Made by a program: the position numbers and the translations under genes. This document shows positions 34,924 through 44,896 of a DNA stretch of 64,000 nt, piece after piece. Under the pieces are notes generated by a model. The model had not been told where the DNA came from. It did not search any database and saw nothing but the letters and a program-made list of their open reading frames with translations. The stretch spans positions 62,001 to 126,000 of the forward strand of contig NZ_FMZU01000003.1 of assembly GCF_900101545.1 (NCBI RefSeq). Reading direction: 5' to 3'. This DNA is from Variovorax sp. CF079 (GTDB taxonomy: Bacteria > Pseudomonadota > Gammaproteobacteria > Burkholderiales > Burkholderiaceae_C). Position 1 is the first letter of the stretch. Every line of letters starts with the position of its first letter.

Positions 34924-37798
34924 ATGTCCGAGCTCGATGTCCAACAGTTCTTCAGCCTGAGCAAGGACGACATCTCCGCGGTCTGCGAACGGTTCCGCGA
35001 CGACCGCCGCGTCGCTGCAGCCATCCAGTTGCTCTTTCTGCGGGCGAGCGGCCGCCCCATGGACCGATTTGCCACGGTACCGAAAGTCCTGCTGCGTTCA
35101 GTATGCGAAGCGGTCGCCCAGCGTGAGCATCGCCAGTCTGCGATCACTCTATGAACGTCGCCAGACGTTGTACGAGCACCAGGCCTGGGCCCGCACGTAT
35201 CTTGGCCTGGGCGACTTGGATGAGGTCCAACTGCAGAAGATCGACCAGGTTCTCGCGGTCGCTGCCCTCGAGGCCGCCCACCCTGACGACCTGATACGAA
35301 CCGCGCGCATCTGGCGGTACGGCAGGCGAATCATCATCCCGGGCTCACGCCGAATTGCCGACTGGGCCCGAAAGGCGTTCGACGCCACGGAGGCAGCAAT
35401 GGCCGCAACGATCGAGGCGGCAATTGGGAGGGCGGCGCTGCGCCAAGCCATCGACTGGGCCTATGCACCCTCCCCTGCGGCCTCAGGCAGTCATCTGGAG
35501 TGGCTCAAGACACCGCCTCAGCGCCAAGCCCCGAGCACGACCGAGCAGACCCTGGAGAAAATCCGCGCTCTCAAGGCCTTGGGCGTGCACAACTGGGCGT
35601 TGGATTCCATCGCCCTGAGCAAACAGCAGGCCTATGCGGCGCACGTCCAGATGCGCCGGCCATCGATGACCGCTCGCATCGAACAGCGACGCCAGATCGT
35701 CGAGGTTGTCTGCTTTCTGCACGCCACGTTGATGGAGTTGACTGACATCGCGCTGCTGCAGGCTTCGCGGCGCAGCCAGGAACTGTTCCGGCATGCTGCG
35801 GAGCGTGTCTTCAGGAGTCGCGCCCGAAACAACAGCGCCACGCTGGAGCAGGCCGTCAGAGCGAGGGCCGTGCTTCGTGACGAGACGAAGTCGTGGCGCG
35901 AACGTGTGCTCGAAGCTCGAAGCCTCCTCGACGGCATCGGCGACGCAGGGGCCACCTCATTCGCCTCGCAGGTTCGTCGAGCTCTTGCTGAGGACAGCCG
36001 CCGCGTTCACGCGCACTTGGCAGGACTTCAAGCCATCGACTTCGCCGGAAGACCTGGTGACCTGGCATACGAGCAATGGCAGGCGTGGATGAAGCTTCAG
36101 GCGATCGGCGGCCGGGAGATTCCGGCGGACTTCAAGCGTCCATCGGTAGGGCTTGCATGGAGCGCGATCGTCACCGATTTGGATCCTCGGTCCCGCTATC
36201 GCGCGTTCGAGGCCAGCACGATGATGGCCCTGCGCAAGAGCTTGCGGCGCGGCAGCGTATGGGTAAATCATTCGATCGGTCACCGCTCCAGCCAATCCAT
36301 GCTGCTCGCCGACGCGGAATGGACGAGGTTCAAGGAACAGCATTACCAGATCCTTGGGCTGCCAGCGCAGGCCAGCGAGTTCCTGGCGCCGATTCTGGCC
36401 ACGATGTCGGTCGGGGTGTACGCGCTTGCCGAAGCGGTCGAGCGCGGGAAGGTGAACATCGACACCAAGGGTCTGGTGCATTTGCAGGCGATCAATGCGC
36501 TGGACGAGGAGATCGAACCTCGCAAGACCAGAGAGGCCGTCTTCAAGCACATTGGGCATGTGCAATTGCCCGACCTGCTGATGGAGGTCGACGCGGCGAC
36601 GCACTTCAGCGAGGCGCTGCTGGCCCGTCGCCCCGAGTCTGGCCAAGAACTGATGGCAGTCTATGGTGCGCTGCTTGCCCATGGGAGCGACAACGACGCC
36701 ACCGGGGTGGGATCGATGATTCCTGGACTGGATCCAGCGCATATTGCCGCGGCCATGCGCACCATCGAATTCAGTGGCCGCCTGCGGCGGGCCAACGAAC
36801 GGGTCTCGGAATACCAGAACTCGCTGCCGATCGCCGCCTTGTGGGGAGACGGCACCAAAGGGTCGGCAGACATGATGGCCATGGATGCGAGCCGGCACTT
36901 GTGGACGGCCAGGGTAGATCCGAGGCGACGCACCTATGCCGCCGGCCTGTACACCCACATCCGGGACCGCTGGGGGCTCTTCTACGACCAGCCAATCGTG
37001 CTGAACGAACGACAGGCGGGTGCCGCCGTCGAAGGCGTCGAGCAACACAATCGCAGCGAGGATCGCATTCGCATCTCTCTCCTGGCCGTGGACACCCATG
37101 GCATGACCAGCGTGGCCCTCGCCCTTGCAAAGCTCCTGGGGTTTGACCTGTGTCCGCGACTGAAGGCCCTGAGAGAGCGCAAGCTGTTCGTTCCCAGGGG
37201 ATGGTCGGTGCCGGAAAGCTTGGAGAGGGCCACCGTCCGCCGAGTGTCTCTCAAGTCCATCGAGCGCGGCTGGGATGATCTTGTGCGACTGGTGGCCTCC
37301 ATTCGCGCTGGTAAGGTGTCCGCGGTGCACGCCATCCATCGCCTTGGATCGGCCGCCGTCGGCGATCCATTGCACCGTGCGGCTGATCACCTGGGAGGGC
37401 TGCTGCGAACGCTGTTCCTGTGCGACTACATGACGATCAACGACTTTCGACGTGAACTCCTCGCGCTACTCAGCCGCGGCGAATCGGTGCATCAACTCCA
37501 ACGTGCAATCCACGGCGGGCAGATAGCGCAGGACCGGGGACGGCGCAGACAAGAGATGGTGGCCATCTCCGGGGCACACGCCCTGCTCACGAACATCGTG
37601 CTTGCCTGGAACACCAGCCGCATGGACAGCGTCGTTTCCCGTCTCAGAGCCTCCGGCTTGCCGATGGAGGACGACTGGCTTCGCCGGATCGGACCCGCAC
37701 ACTTCTCGCACATCAACTTCCGCGGGACGTACCGGTTCAACCTCGAGAAGTATGGGCCGTTGCTGGTCGAGCGTCGCTCGGGCACAGCGGCACTCTGA
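34924..37798 (+). pseudogene. tnpA: Tn3-family transposase TnpA, frameshifted near the 5' end
   Basis: Together about 958 codons, the normal length for a Tn3 transposase. The first frame (34924 to about 35120) encodes the N-terminal DUF4158 region (MSELDVQQFFSLSKDDISAV, LLFLRASGRPMDRF). The second frame carries the rest, from SIASLRSLYERRQTLYEHQ to the end. The catalytic core is intact: LWGDGTKGSADMMAMDA, LAVDTHGMTSVALALA and INFRGTYRFN. The switch between frames lies near 35115-35125. Either the gene is dead, or a shorter protein starting inside the second frame is made; programmed frameshifting is not usual in this family. Confidence 0.85.
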
Positions 37799-37856
37799 TC
37801 ACCTGAGCCCGAGCCGTGCGAGATCACACGTACGCCTGGGCCGGCGCCGAGTCGGT

Positions 37857-37899
37857 GACCGTGTCAATCTGCACCCGTCGCACTCCCCTGCTCCGACAG
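37857..37899. repeat. Degenerate extra copy of the Tn3 terminal repeat
   Basis: GACCGTGTCAATCTG at 37857-37871 and CCCCTGC about 14 bases further match the two ends of the right terminal repeat at 37941-37977, but the middle differs. It is in the same orientation and 84 bp inside the right end. It may be a former transposon end or a second transposase-binding site. Confidence 0.6.
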
Positions 37900-37940
37900 G
37901 CAATTTTGCAAGTGCTTGTCGTGATTGACGTTTTTCGGGG

Positions 37941-37977
37941 CGACCGTGTCAATCTGTCAAAAAAATACGATTACCCC
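37941..37977. repeat. Right terminal inverted repeat of the Tn3-family element
   Basis: Reverse complement of the left terminal repeat at 34730-34766 with one mismatch in 37 bp (GACAG against GACAA). Confidence 0.9.
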
Positions 37978-38223
37978 TGCTTGCAACGATTGGCGGCACG
38001 GCTGCGGTTCAACGAAGGACTGCCGCCTGGGCTGGCTGACCAAGTCGTGGAGCAGTTCTGCAACGAACACTCTGAGCGCTACTTGCTCGCGTTCGCCTAT
38101 GGCTACCTGGGCGAGCACGACCTGCTGAGTGTTCGCAATGATGCCGAGAAGTTCCTGCTCCTCGCCGTTCTCAACCTCGTGGAGTGCATTGCCCTCGTCG
38201 GAACTCAACCGCCGTCGGATTGA
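37978..38223 (+). pseudogene. 3' remnant of a gene cut by the Tn3 insertion
   Basis: Directly outside the right terminal repeat an open frame of about 80 codons reads LQRLAARLRFNEGLPPGLAD, YLLAFAYGYLGEHDLLSV and NLVECIALVGTQPPSD, then stops at 38223. It looks like a genuine protein C-terminus, but its 5' part is missing: left of the transposon there are only 26 bp before the CHAT gene ends. The frame also continues leftward through the terminal repeat, so a short fusion product is possible. Function unknown. Confidence 0.55.
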
Positions 38224-38556
38224 CCGAGGATCCCGGACCTCCGGTCAAGGTGGAACGGCTGGACGCTCACAGTGGGTCGGCATGTCTGACACTGAAATCG
38301 AGGTCCCTTCGGAACACGGTCGGTTCCGGAAACCGATTTGATTGACCTGGATCTCGATGAGCCTGACATGCCACGAGGACGCTAAATGCGAATCCCGGCT
38401 CTGTTGTCGAACTGCTATCGTATTCGATGAGCGTTCTGCCCCTTGGCGACAAAGGTCTCGAGCTTTCGTTCGACGCGGTCAAATAGGTCAGTGAGCCCGG
38501 TATCTCGACATCCCCTTCTGTTACGCGCCGTGACTGCAAGATCGCCGAGGCCTGCT
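38224..38556. other. Gap without gene between transposon remnant and mcrC
   Basis: 333 bp with no recognisable gene, repeat or terminator; it follows the convergent ends of the transposon side and mcrC. Confidence 0.5.
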
Positions 38557-39678
38557 CTATGCCACAAGCGCAGGTTCGCACAGGCGCAGTAGTTGCGATC
38601 GAATCTCTCCGGGCGGCGCTGTCAGATCCACCGTCGCAAATCGGATGCCGTGCTCCTGGATGACCACCGTCTCATCAACGGCGTCACCGACGGAAGGGTG
38701 AAGCAGCAAGCCACTGGCGCAATCCGCAAGCGGATCGCCGTTCCCAACCTGAGAACGCAAGTAGGCGTAGATCTGGTAAACGTAGCCGCTGCGCAGTGTT
38801 TCGTCTCGATACCAGCCGCTTGTGACGATCGACGTGAACTTGGTGTCAATGACGATTCGCCGACCGGACGGCGCGTGGTCCAGCACCACGTCGGTTCGCA
38901 TCGTTGGCAAGATCTTGTCAATTCCTGACGTCTTGTGCTCAATCTGCCAACCGAGCGTTCCGCCGCACCTAACACGCCATCCCTGCGGTTGCAGCACCAC
39001 GTCATAGAAGCCCCCTACGGCCTTCTCGAACAGTCGGCGGACCCAAGTGACCTCACGGTCCGGCAGAGTCAACACGTTCATCCCCGTCGTCTCGGTTGGC
39101 AAGGCAAGATCAACCGCCAGCTGCGCCGCAGCAACCATGAATCTGTCGTGCGCGTCGTTGCGGCCAAATCGATCGGTGCTCATCTGAGCTCGAGTGGGAA
39201 CTTTGCCGGAGACTCCCATGGCTTTCATGCCACTCGCAAGTGACCGGCAGCGATGGGCCACGTCTTTCCTGCGCACGATCCTGGAGATGGATTCCAGCGC
39301 CGCACGGACGAAACGATTGCGCGGAGTGTCGATCGTCAACTCGTCAAACCGACAGGCCACGAGGCCACGGTCCAGCAGTCGCTGCCGTTCCGTGCTCAGG
39401 ACATCAATCCGACCCCGCACGCGATTGAGAATAGCGTTCTGAGATCGGTAGCCAAGACTGAGCTGACGGCGCTGCCTGACTTCAACTGCGTGGGCCAGAA
39501 TCTCAGCGACTAGATCAGGCAGGTCGTCAGGGCTTTCCTCCAGGTCGACATTGCCGATGCCCCCAGTACGGAACAGGTCCGAGGCATATAGCATCAGCAA
39601 CCACAGGTTGCGCACCGGAATACGTCCGATGTAGCCCTCTACGCCTGTTAACGCGTTCTCGAGTTGGTCCGCGCCCAC
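38557..39678 (-). CDS. mcrC: McrC, nuclease subunit of the McrBC modification-dependent restriction system
   Basis: A 373-residue McrC protein. McrC stimulates the McrB GTPase and supplies the PD-(D/E)xK nuclease that cuts modified DNA. The start region IGRIPVRNLWLLMLYASDLF is highly typical. The nuclease core is seen as RTDVVLDHAPSGRRIVIDTKF (about residues 275-297) with Asp, Asp and Lys in order, followed by YQIYAYLRSQ. The gene begins 5 bases after mcrB ends, so the two are co-transcribed. Confidence 0.92.
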   Translation of the reverse strand: MGADQLENALTGVEGYIGRIPVRNLWLLMLYASDLFRTGGIGNVDLEESPDDLPDLVAEILAHAVEVRQRRQLSLGYRSQNAILNRVRGRIDVLSTERQRLLDRGLVACRFDELTIDTPRNRFVRAALESISRIVRRKDVAHRCRSLASGMKAMGVSGKVPTRAQMSTDRFGRNDAHDRFMVAAAQLAVDLALPTETTGMNVLTLPDREVTWVRRLFEKAVGGFYDVVLQPQGWRVRCGGTLGWQIEHKTSGIDKILPTMRTDVVLDHAPSGRRIVIDTKFTSIVTSGWYRDETLRSGYVYQIYAYLRSQVGNGDPLADCASGLLLHPSVGDAVDETVVIQEHGIRFATVDLTAPPGEIRSQLLRLCEPALVA

Positions 39679-39683
39679 AACGA

Positions 39684-41900
39684 CTACCAGTCCTTAATCA
39701 ACCGTGCGCAGCTCTTCTGTGCTGCATCAGGAGCATCAAACCAATACTCATCGAGCAGAGGCCCGATCTCCGTGTCGACCACCTGCTGGAACCACTTCCT
39801 CGTGTCCCCCACCTCCAGCCTGTGGGCGGGCGTTACGTAGCTGTGGCCAATCCGGAACTGCTTTCCCAAGCGGGCGTCGGCAGCGATCTGGTCATTGAGC
39901 TCGGCGATCCGGTGCTCGATGTCCTTCACCAGGCTTGAATCGACAGCACACTCTTTGACCACCCAATCACGCCAAGCGGAGCCCAACCGCGGTTCTAAAC
40001 TCACGAAGGCGAAGCGACGGCGCAGCGCTAGGTCGACAAGGGCCAGCGATCGGTCAGCGATGTTCATCGTGCCCACAACGTAGAGGTTCTCCGGTATGTG
40101 GACCGGACGGCGCTCGCCATCTGCATCTGGGTAGCACAGCTCCAGTGCCTCGTTGGGCGTGCGTTTTCCGGCCTCCAGCAGCGTCAACAGTTCGCCGAAA
40201 ATCTGCGCCGGGTTTCCGCGGTTGATCTCCTCAATCACCACGACAAACTTCGACGATGGGTCCTTCGACGCGGCCTTGATCGCTTCCATGAAGACGCCGT
40301 CGGCCAAAGACAACTTGCCTTCGCCGGTCGGCCGCCATCCCCTAACGAAGTCCTCGTAGGACAGATTTGGGTGAAATTGCACTGCGCGGACTTTGCTTTC
40401 GTCCTTCTGCCCCATGAGCGCGAACGCCAGCCGCTTCGCCAGCCACGTCTTGCCGGTGCCAGGTGGCCCCTGCAGGATCAGATTCTTCTTTGTACGAAGG
40501 CGGTCGAGCAGCCGGTCAATCTCGTCACGTTCGAGGAAACATCCGTCCTTGAGAATGTCGTCGACCGAGTACGGAACGATCGGCGCAGCGACCTGAAAGG
40601 CCTCACGCACCTCGCCCTCCGTTGCTTGATCCTCAGCAACCTCTCCCCCAACAGCACCGGCTGGTGCGGGTTCGTCAATCGGGTCCTTGTACATCCAAGA
40701 CGAAAGCGATAGGTCAGGGAAGCTATGAACCGGGTATCCGTCCTCACCGAAGCGCGACCGCAGATCGTCAAGCAGCTTCAAGTAACTACGGGCGTCACAG
40801 GGATCCTGCTGACCAGTGGCAACACTCAGCCCGAGGCGCTTGTTGATGTAGTGGCGCGACTGGCTATCGAGGGTTAGAAACTCCCACGGGTGCATCCAGT
40901 AGAGACCTGTCGACAGATTCCACGCGACCCCCCACACTTGGGTGGCCTCGTCGTAGGACTGAATGAAGGCATCCCGAGTGCCCGGTTGCTCGTCTTCGAT
41001 GCGGTTCGCCGCCACGAACACCTTCCATAAGGCGTCGATATCGCCCGCACCACGCTTGTCGGCGTATGCAAAGAACCAGGATCGCTGGTTGTTGAGAACA
41101 GGAATGCCTTCGAATGAGGGCGGCACAGGGACCGTCACACCCAGGAACTTGGCGAGTTCACCTGCGATGATCTTGCGGTTTGCGTCGGTCATGGATCGGT
41201 TGAAGGTCCCCATCGCGGTGAATGGGCAGATGTCTCGCAGCGGGCCGCTGGTGCCGTCTGGAAACTTGTCCTGCAAGTAGCCCAGGCCCTGAACACGCGA
41301 GGCAATCTGGTGAATGCCCTCGATGAGCGGGGTTCGGTTGTCCGCGAAGGTGAGAAGTTTCTCGGCCACAGCCTCGTAGAAGTCCGTCCACTGAAAGCGC
41401 TGCCTTTCTGGCGACGTAGTCCCGAAACGCTCCCGCCAGAACGGCTCGTTTCGAAAACGATCCACGTCCTGCGGTTTGCCATCGAAGGCGAATGCGATCA
41501 ACGCATCGTTCATCCAGTCACCGGGCAGCACACGCCAGATTGTTCCCCGGTGAGTGTTGAAGTACCACTCCCGTACCGGTGCGACCTTGGTCCAGTCCAC
41601 CTTCACTCGTTTTCCGTCGTTGAGGTTTTCAGTGATCCTGCCGACAGCCTTGATCGCCATCACGGATACTGTTTGCCCGCGATTGTCGAAGGGCAGCCCG
41701 TGTTTGCGTGTGTACGCCGACTTGATAGCAATCCGATCTCCCGGCCGCATTGATCGCACCATGTCGAGGTGCCTGTCCTCATAGCCGTTCTCCCAAATCC
41801 CCTCTGAAAGGAATCTCGGCATCTGATCATTGGTCCCGCCAAAGGCTGCACCGACAAACCACGTTGAATTCGATGCGCTATTGTTCGTTTGCTCACTCAT
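39684..41900 (-). CDS. mcrB: McrB, AAA+ GTPase subunit of McrBC
   Basis: A 738-residue McrB-type protein. The N-terminal 170 residues (TWFVGAAFGGTNDQMPRFL, MRPGDRIAIKSAYT) are a modified-base or target reader unlike the classic McrB DNA-binding domain. A middle domain of the type common in long McrB proteins follows. The AAA+ motor has Walker A LQGPPGTGKTWLAK near residue 478, Walker B FVVVIEEINRGN and the McrB signature GTMNIADRSLALVD near 610. It translocates DNA and recruits McrC. It starts 11 bp after hsdR and continues the same transcription unit, recalling the hsd-mcrBC immigration control region of enteric bacteria. Confidence 0.92.
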   Translation of the reverse strand: MSEQTNNSASNSTWFVGAAFGGTNDQMPRFLSEGIWENGYEDRHLDMVRSMRPGDRIAIKSAYTRKHGLPFDNRGQTVSVMAIKAVGRITENLNDGKRVKVDWTKVAPVREWYFNTHRGTIWRVLPGDWMNDALIAFAFDGKPQDVDRFRNEPFWRERFGTTSPERQRFQWTDFYEAVAEKLLTFADNRTPLIEGIHQIASRVQGLGYLQDKFPDGTSGPLRDICPFTAMGTFNRSMTDANRKIIAGELAKFLGVTVPVPPSFEGIPVLNNQRSWFFAYADKRGAGDIDALWKVFVAANRIEDEQPGTRDAFIQSYDEATQVWGVAWNLSTGLYWMHPWEFLTLDSQSRHYINKRLGLSVATGQQDPCDARSYLKLLDDLRSRFGEDGYPVHSFPDLSLSSWMYKDPIDEPAPAGAVGGEVAEDQATEGEVREAFQVAAPIVPYSVDDILKDGCFLERDEIDRLLDRLRTKKNLILQGPPGTGKTWLAKRLAFALMGQKDESKVRAVQFHPNLSYEDFVRGWRPTGEGKLSLADGVFMEAIKAASKDPSSKFVVVIEEINRGNPAQIFGELLTLLEAGKRTPNEALELCYPDADGERRPVHIPENLYVVGTMNIADRSLALVDLALRRRFAFVSLEPRLGSAWRDWVVKECAVDSSLVKDIEHRIAELNDQIAADARLGKQFRIGHSYVTPAHRLEVGDTRKWFQQVVDTEIGPLLDEYWFDAPDAAQKSCARLIKDW

Positions 41901-41911
41901 TGCGGCCCCTC

Positions 41912-44896
41912 TTAGTAATACTGCCGGATGTAGCTGTACGCCTTTTCGAACAGTTCCTCATCCGCGTGCAGCTTGTATTTGAAGAGCGCCTTGCGCAGTG
42001 CCTTCTTGACCTCGCGCTCGCCAGCCTGCGTGCCCTGCCAACCGGGGAAGCGCACAAGGCGCACGATCTCATCGATGTCCGCAACTACTCGCTCGACCAT
42101 GATGGGCGTCTCGGCGGTCTTTACTTCGTTGAACAGTTCGGTCAGCGCCGCCTTGCCGCGATCCTCGTCCTCTTCGGGCGGGACCTCCTTCTCGGCCTGC
42201 AGGGTCTCCTTGGCGATCTCCAGCAACTGCTTCAGAAACTCGACGCTGTTGATCTGACCGGACTCGAAGCGGTCCTTCAGCGCATCGAGCCGTTCCGACA
42301 GCTTCTTGAACTTGGGGTTGCCGCCGTGCCCGCGCAGCCGGCGCTTGAGCTTGATCTCGATTTCCTTGGCCTTCTTCGGGTCGGGGTTCGAGAGCACGGC
42401 CTCCAGGAGATCGGCGTCCAGCACCAGGGTGTCGAGGTCATCCCGCACGGCGTCGACATGCACGTTCTGGTGGATCAGCTCGATCGTCTTGGCGCCCAGC
42501 GAATGCCAGATCAGCTTGCCGTGGCCGCTGGACGGCTGTACGGACTGATAGACCTGCGACAGCCACTTGTAGTCCTTCTCGAAGGGGCCCAGCACGGTGT
42601 CCGGTGACAGCGCCTCCCAGATCTTGTTGAGCACGCTGTACTCGGCGGCGAAGTTGTCTCGCACCTCGTTGTTGGGCAGGCACTGCTGCGCGGCAATCAG
42701 GCCCTCATAGCCCTGCAAGCTGACGTCGCAGCCGGCAAAGAAGGCCAGGCACTTCTGCATGGCTTCGGGCAGCTTGTCCTTCAGCTCCTGGATGTTGCTG
42801 ACCACCTGCTTGACGCTCTGGTCGTCGAACTCCAGCGCCGCTGCCACGTCATCGAAGATGCCGAGGTAGTCCACGATCAGGCCGTGAGTCTTCTGCTCGG
42901 AGTAGGTGCGGTTCACCCGACAGATGGCCTGCAGCAGCGTGTGATCGCGCAACGGCTTGTCCAGGTACATCGCCTGCAGGATGGGCGCGTCGAAGCCTGT
43001 CAGCAATTTGGCCGTGACGATGATCAGCTTCAGTGGGTCGGCCGGGTCGCGGAAGCGATCCAGCAGCCGTTCCTCTTCGTCACGTGTGCGGTCGTACTTC
43101 GCGTACTCAGGGCGATCCTTCTTGTCGGACGCCTGCACCGACATCACGATGTCCGTGGCCTCGGGCGGCAGCAGCTTGTCCAGCTCGGCCTTGAACAGCA
43201 GGCACGACTCCCGGTCGAACGTGACGATCTGGCCCTTGAAGCCGTTGGGCTCCACCTTGGTGTGGAAATGCTCGACGATGTCCTCGCACACCTTGCGGAT
43301 GCGCTCGGGCGTCTTGACCAGCACGGCCATCTTGGCGGCGGTCTTGGCTAGGTTGTCCTTGTCCAGATCCGACAGACCGCCGGTCAGGTCTTTGTACGCG
43401 GCATCCAACGCGGCCTTGTCGATGTGGAGGTCGATCAGCCGCGGCTCGAAGTGCAGCTTCAGCGTGGCGCCATCGCGGATCGACTCTTCGAACCCGTAAC
43501 GGCTCATGTAGCCCTTCTCGTCTTCGTCGGCACCGAAGGCGTAGAAGGTGTTGCGGTCGGCGCGGTTGAGCGGCGTTCCCGTCAGGCCGAACAGAAACGC
43601 ATTAGGCAGGGCCTCGCGCATCTTCCGGCCTAAGTCACCTTCTTGCGTGCGGTGGGCCTCGTCCACCAGCGCGATGATGTTGCTGCGCGTGTTCAGCGCC
43701 CCGCTGGCCTCGCCGAACTTAAAAATCGTCGTGATGATGATCTTGCGCACGTCCTGCGCCAGCAACTGCTGCAGCTTCTCTCGGCTGTCGGCCTTCTCCA
43801 GGTTCGGAATGTCCGCCCCGGTGAAGGTGCCCGTGATCTGGCTGTCGAGATCGATCCGGTCCACCACGATCAGCACCGTGGGGTTCTTCAGGCCGGCATG
43901 CAGGCGCAGCTTCTGCGCGGCGAACACCATCAGTAGCGACTTGCCCGAGCCCTGGAAATGCCAGATCAGGCCCTTTCTGGGATGGCCAGCCAGCACACGC
44001 TCCACGATCTTGTTGGCCGCCTCGTACTGCTGATAGCGGCAGATGATCTTGATGCGGCGCTTCTTCTTGTCCGTGGCGAACAGGGTAAAGCTGCCGAGGA
44101 TGTCCAGCACCACATGCGGGCGCAACATGCTCTCGGCCGAGAGCTTGAGGGACTTCAGCGGGTGGTGTTGCGCATCGCCGCCGTCCAGATGCCACGGCCC
44201 CCAATCCTTGACCGGCAGGCCGATCGACCCGTAGTGGTAGGCCTTGCCCTCGGTGGCCACCGAGAACACGTTGCAGACGAAGAGCTCGGGCACGAACTTC
44301 TCGTAGTCGTCGTGCACCTGCACCGCGCCGTCGACCCAGCTGATGCACTTCTTGACCGGCGTCTTGGCCTCGATCAGCACCAGCGGCAGACCGTTGACCA
44401 GCAGCACCAGATCGGCACGGCGCTCGGCGGGCCCTGCGCGGTAGATGAACTGCTGGGTGACGACGTACTGGTTCTGCTTCAGGTCGTCCAGGTCGATCAG
44501 CCGTACCGGCACATGCTCGTTGTTGCGGCCGAAGGGCATGGAGCGCTCGCCACGCATCCAGGCGGTCATCTCCTCGTTGGCGCGGATCAGGCCGTCCGAG
44601 CGCACCGACAACACGATGGCGCGCAGCTTGTAGAGCACCTCGTCGGCCCGGACGGGCTGGAGGGCGATCTCCGGGTTCAGGCGGATCAGCGCATCGCGCA
44701 ACCAGGGCTCGACCATCACCTCCTGAATCTGGCGCCGCACCTCGGAGGGGGCTGCGTAGCGCCAGCCGATGCCTTTGGGGCTGGGGCCGTAGCTGGGCAG
44801 GGGTTCCTGTACGGCGTTTGCCGGTGTCGCCTTGATCGGGCCTGCGAGCAGGTCGCGGACGTAGGCTTCGACGGTGTTGGATTCATTGAACGACAT
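41912..44896 (-). CDS. hsdR: Type I restriction enzyme, R subunit (HsdR)
   Basis: 994 residues, usual length for HsdR. The N-terminal PD-(D/E)xK nuclease is visible as RRADLVLLVNGLPLVLIEAK (about 157-176). The SF2 motor has LIWHFQGSGKSLLMVF near 310-325, ALVDEAHRTQ near 405 and QAICRVNRTYSEQKTHGL. The C-terminal helical part contacts the methyltransferase. It translocates and cuts unmodified DNA with HsdM and HsdS. I chose the ATG at 44896 because GGAGG precedes it; it overlaps hsdS by 14 bases. Confidence 0.95.
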   Translation of the reverse strand: MSFNESNTVEAYVRDLLAGPIKATPANAVQEPLPSYGPSPKGIGWRYAAPSEVRRQIQEVMVEPWLRDALIRLNPEIALQPVRADEVLYKLRAIVLSVRSDGLIRANEEMTAWMRGERSMPFGRNNEHVPVRLIDLDDLKQNQYVVTQQFIYRAGPAERRADLVLLVNGLPLVLIEAKTPVKKCISWVDGAVQVHDDYEKFVPELFVCNVFSVATEGKAYHYGSIGLPVKDWGPWHLDGGDAQHHPLKSLKLSAESMLRPHVVLDILGSFTLFATDKKKRRIKIICRYQQYEAANKIVERVLAGHPRKGLIWHFQGSGKSLLMVFAAQKLRLHAGLKNPTVLIVVDRIDLDSQITGTFTGADIPNLEKADSREKLQQLLAQDVRKIIITTIFKFGEASGALNTRSNIIALVDEAHRTQEGDLGRKMREALPNAFLFGLTGTPLNRADRNTFYAFGADEDEKGYMSRYGFEESIRDGATLKLHFEPRLIDLHIDKAALDAAYKDLTGGLSDLDKDNLAKTAAKMAVLVKTPERIRKVCEDIVEHFHTKVEPNGFKGQIVTFDRESCLLFKAELDKLLPPEATDIVMSVQASDKKDRPEYAKYDRTRDEEERLLDRFRDPADPLKLIIVTAKLLTGFDAPILQAMYLDKPLRDHTLLQAICRVNRTYSEQKTHGLIVDYLGIFDDVAAALEFDDQSVKQVVSNIQELKDKLPEAMQKCLAFFAGCDVSLQGYEGLIAAQQCLPNNEVRDNFAAEYSVLNKIWEALSPDTVLGPFEKDYKWLSQVYQSVQPSSGHGKLIWHSLGAKTIELIHQNVHVDAVRDDLDTLVLDADLLEAVLSNPDPKKAKEIEIKLKRRLRGHGGNPKFKKLSERLDALKDRFESGQINSVEFLKQLLEIAKETLQAEKEVPPEEDEDRGKAALTELFNEVKTAETPIMVERVVADIDEIVRLVRFPGWQGTQAGEREVKKALRKALFKYKLHADEELFEKAYSYIRQYY

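Larger units (their letters stand above)
34730..37977 (+). mobile_element. Tn3-family transposon carrying only a transposase gene
   Basis: A 3.25-kb element bounded by 37-bp inverted repeats. The only gene inside is tnpA, broken by a frameshift; there is no resolvase and no passenger. The five bases outside the left end (AATAA) and the right end (TGCTT) differ, so the 5-bp target duplication expected for Tn3 elements is absent. This implies a deletion, or recombination between two copies, after insertion. Confidence 0.85.
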
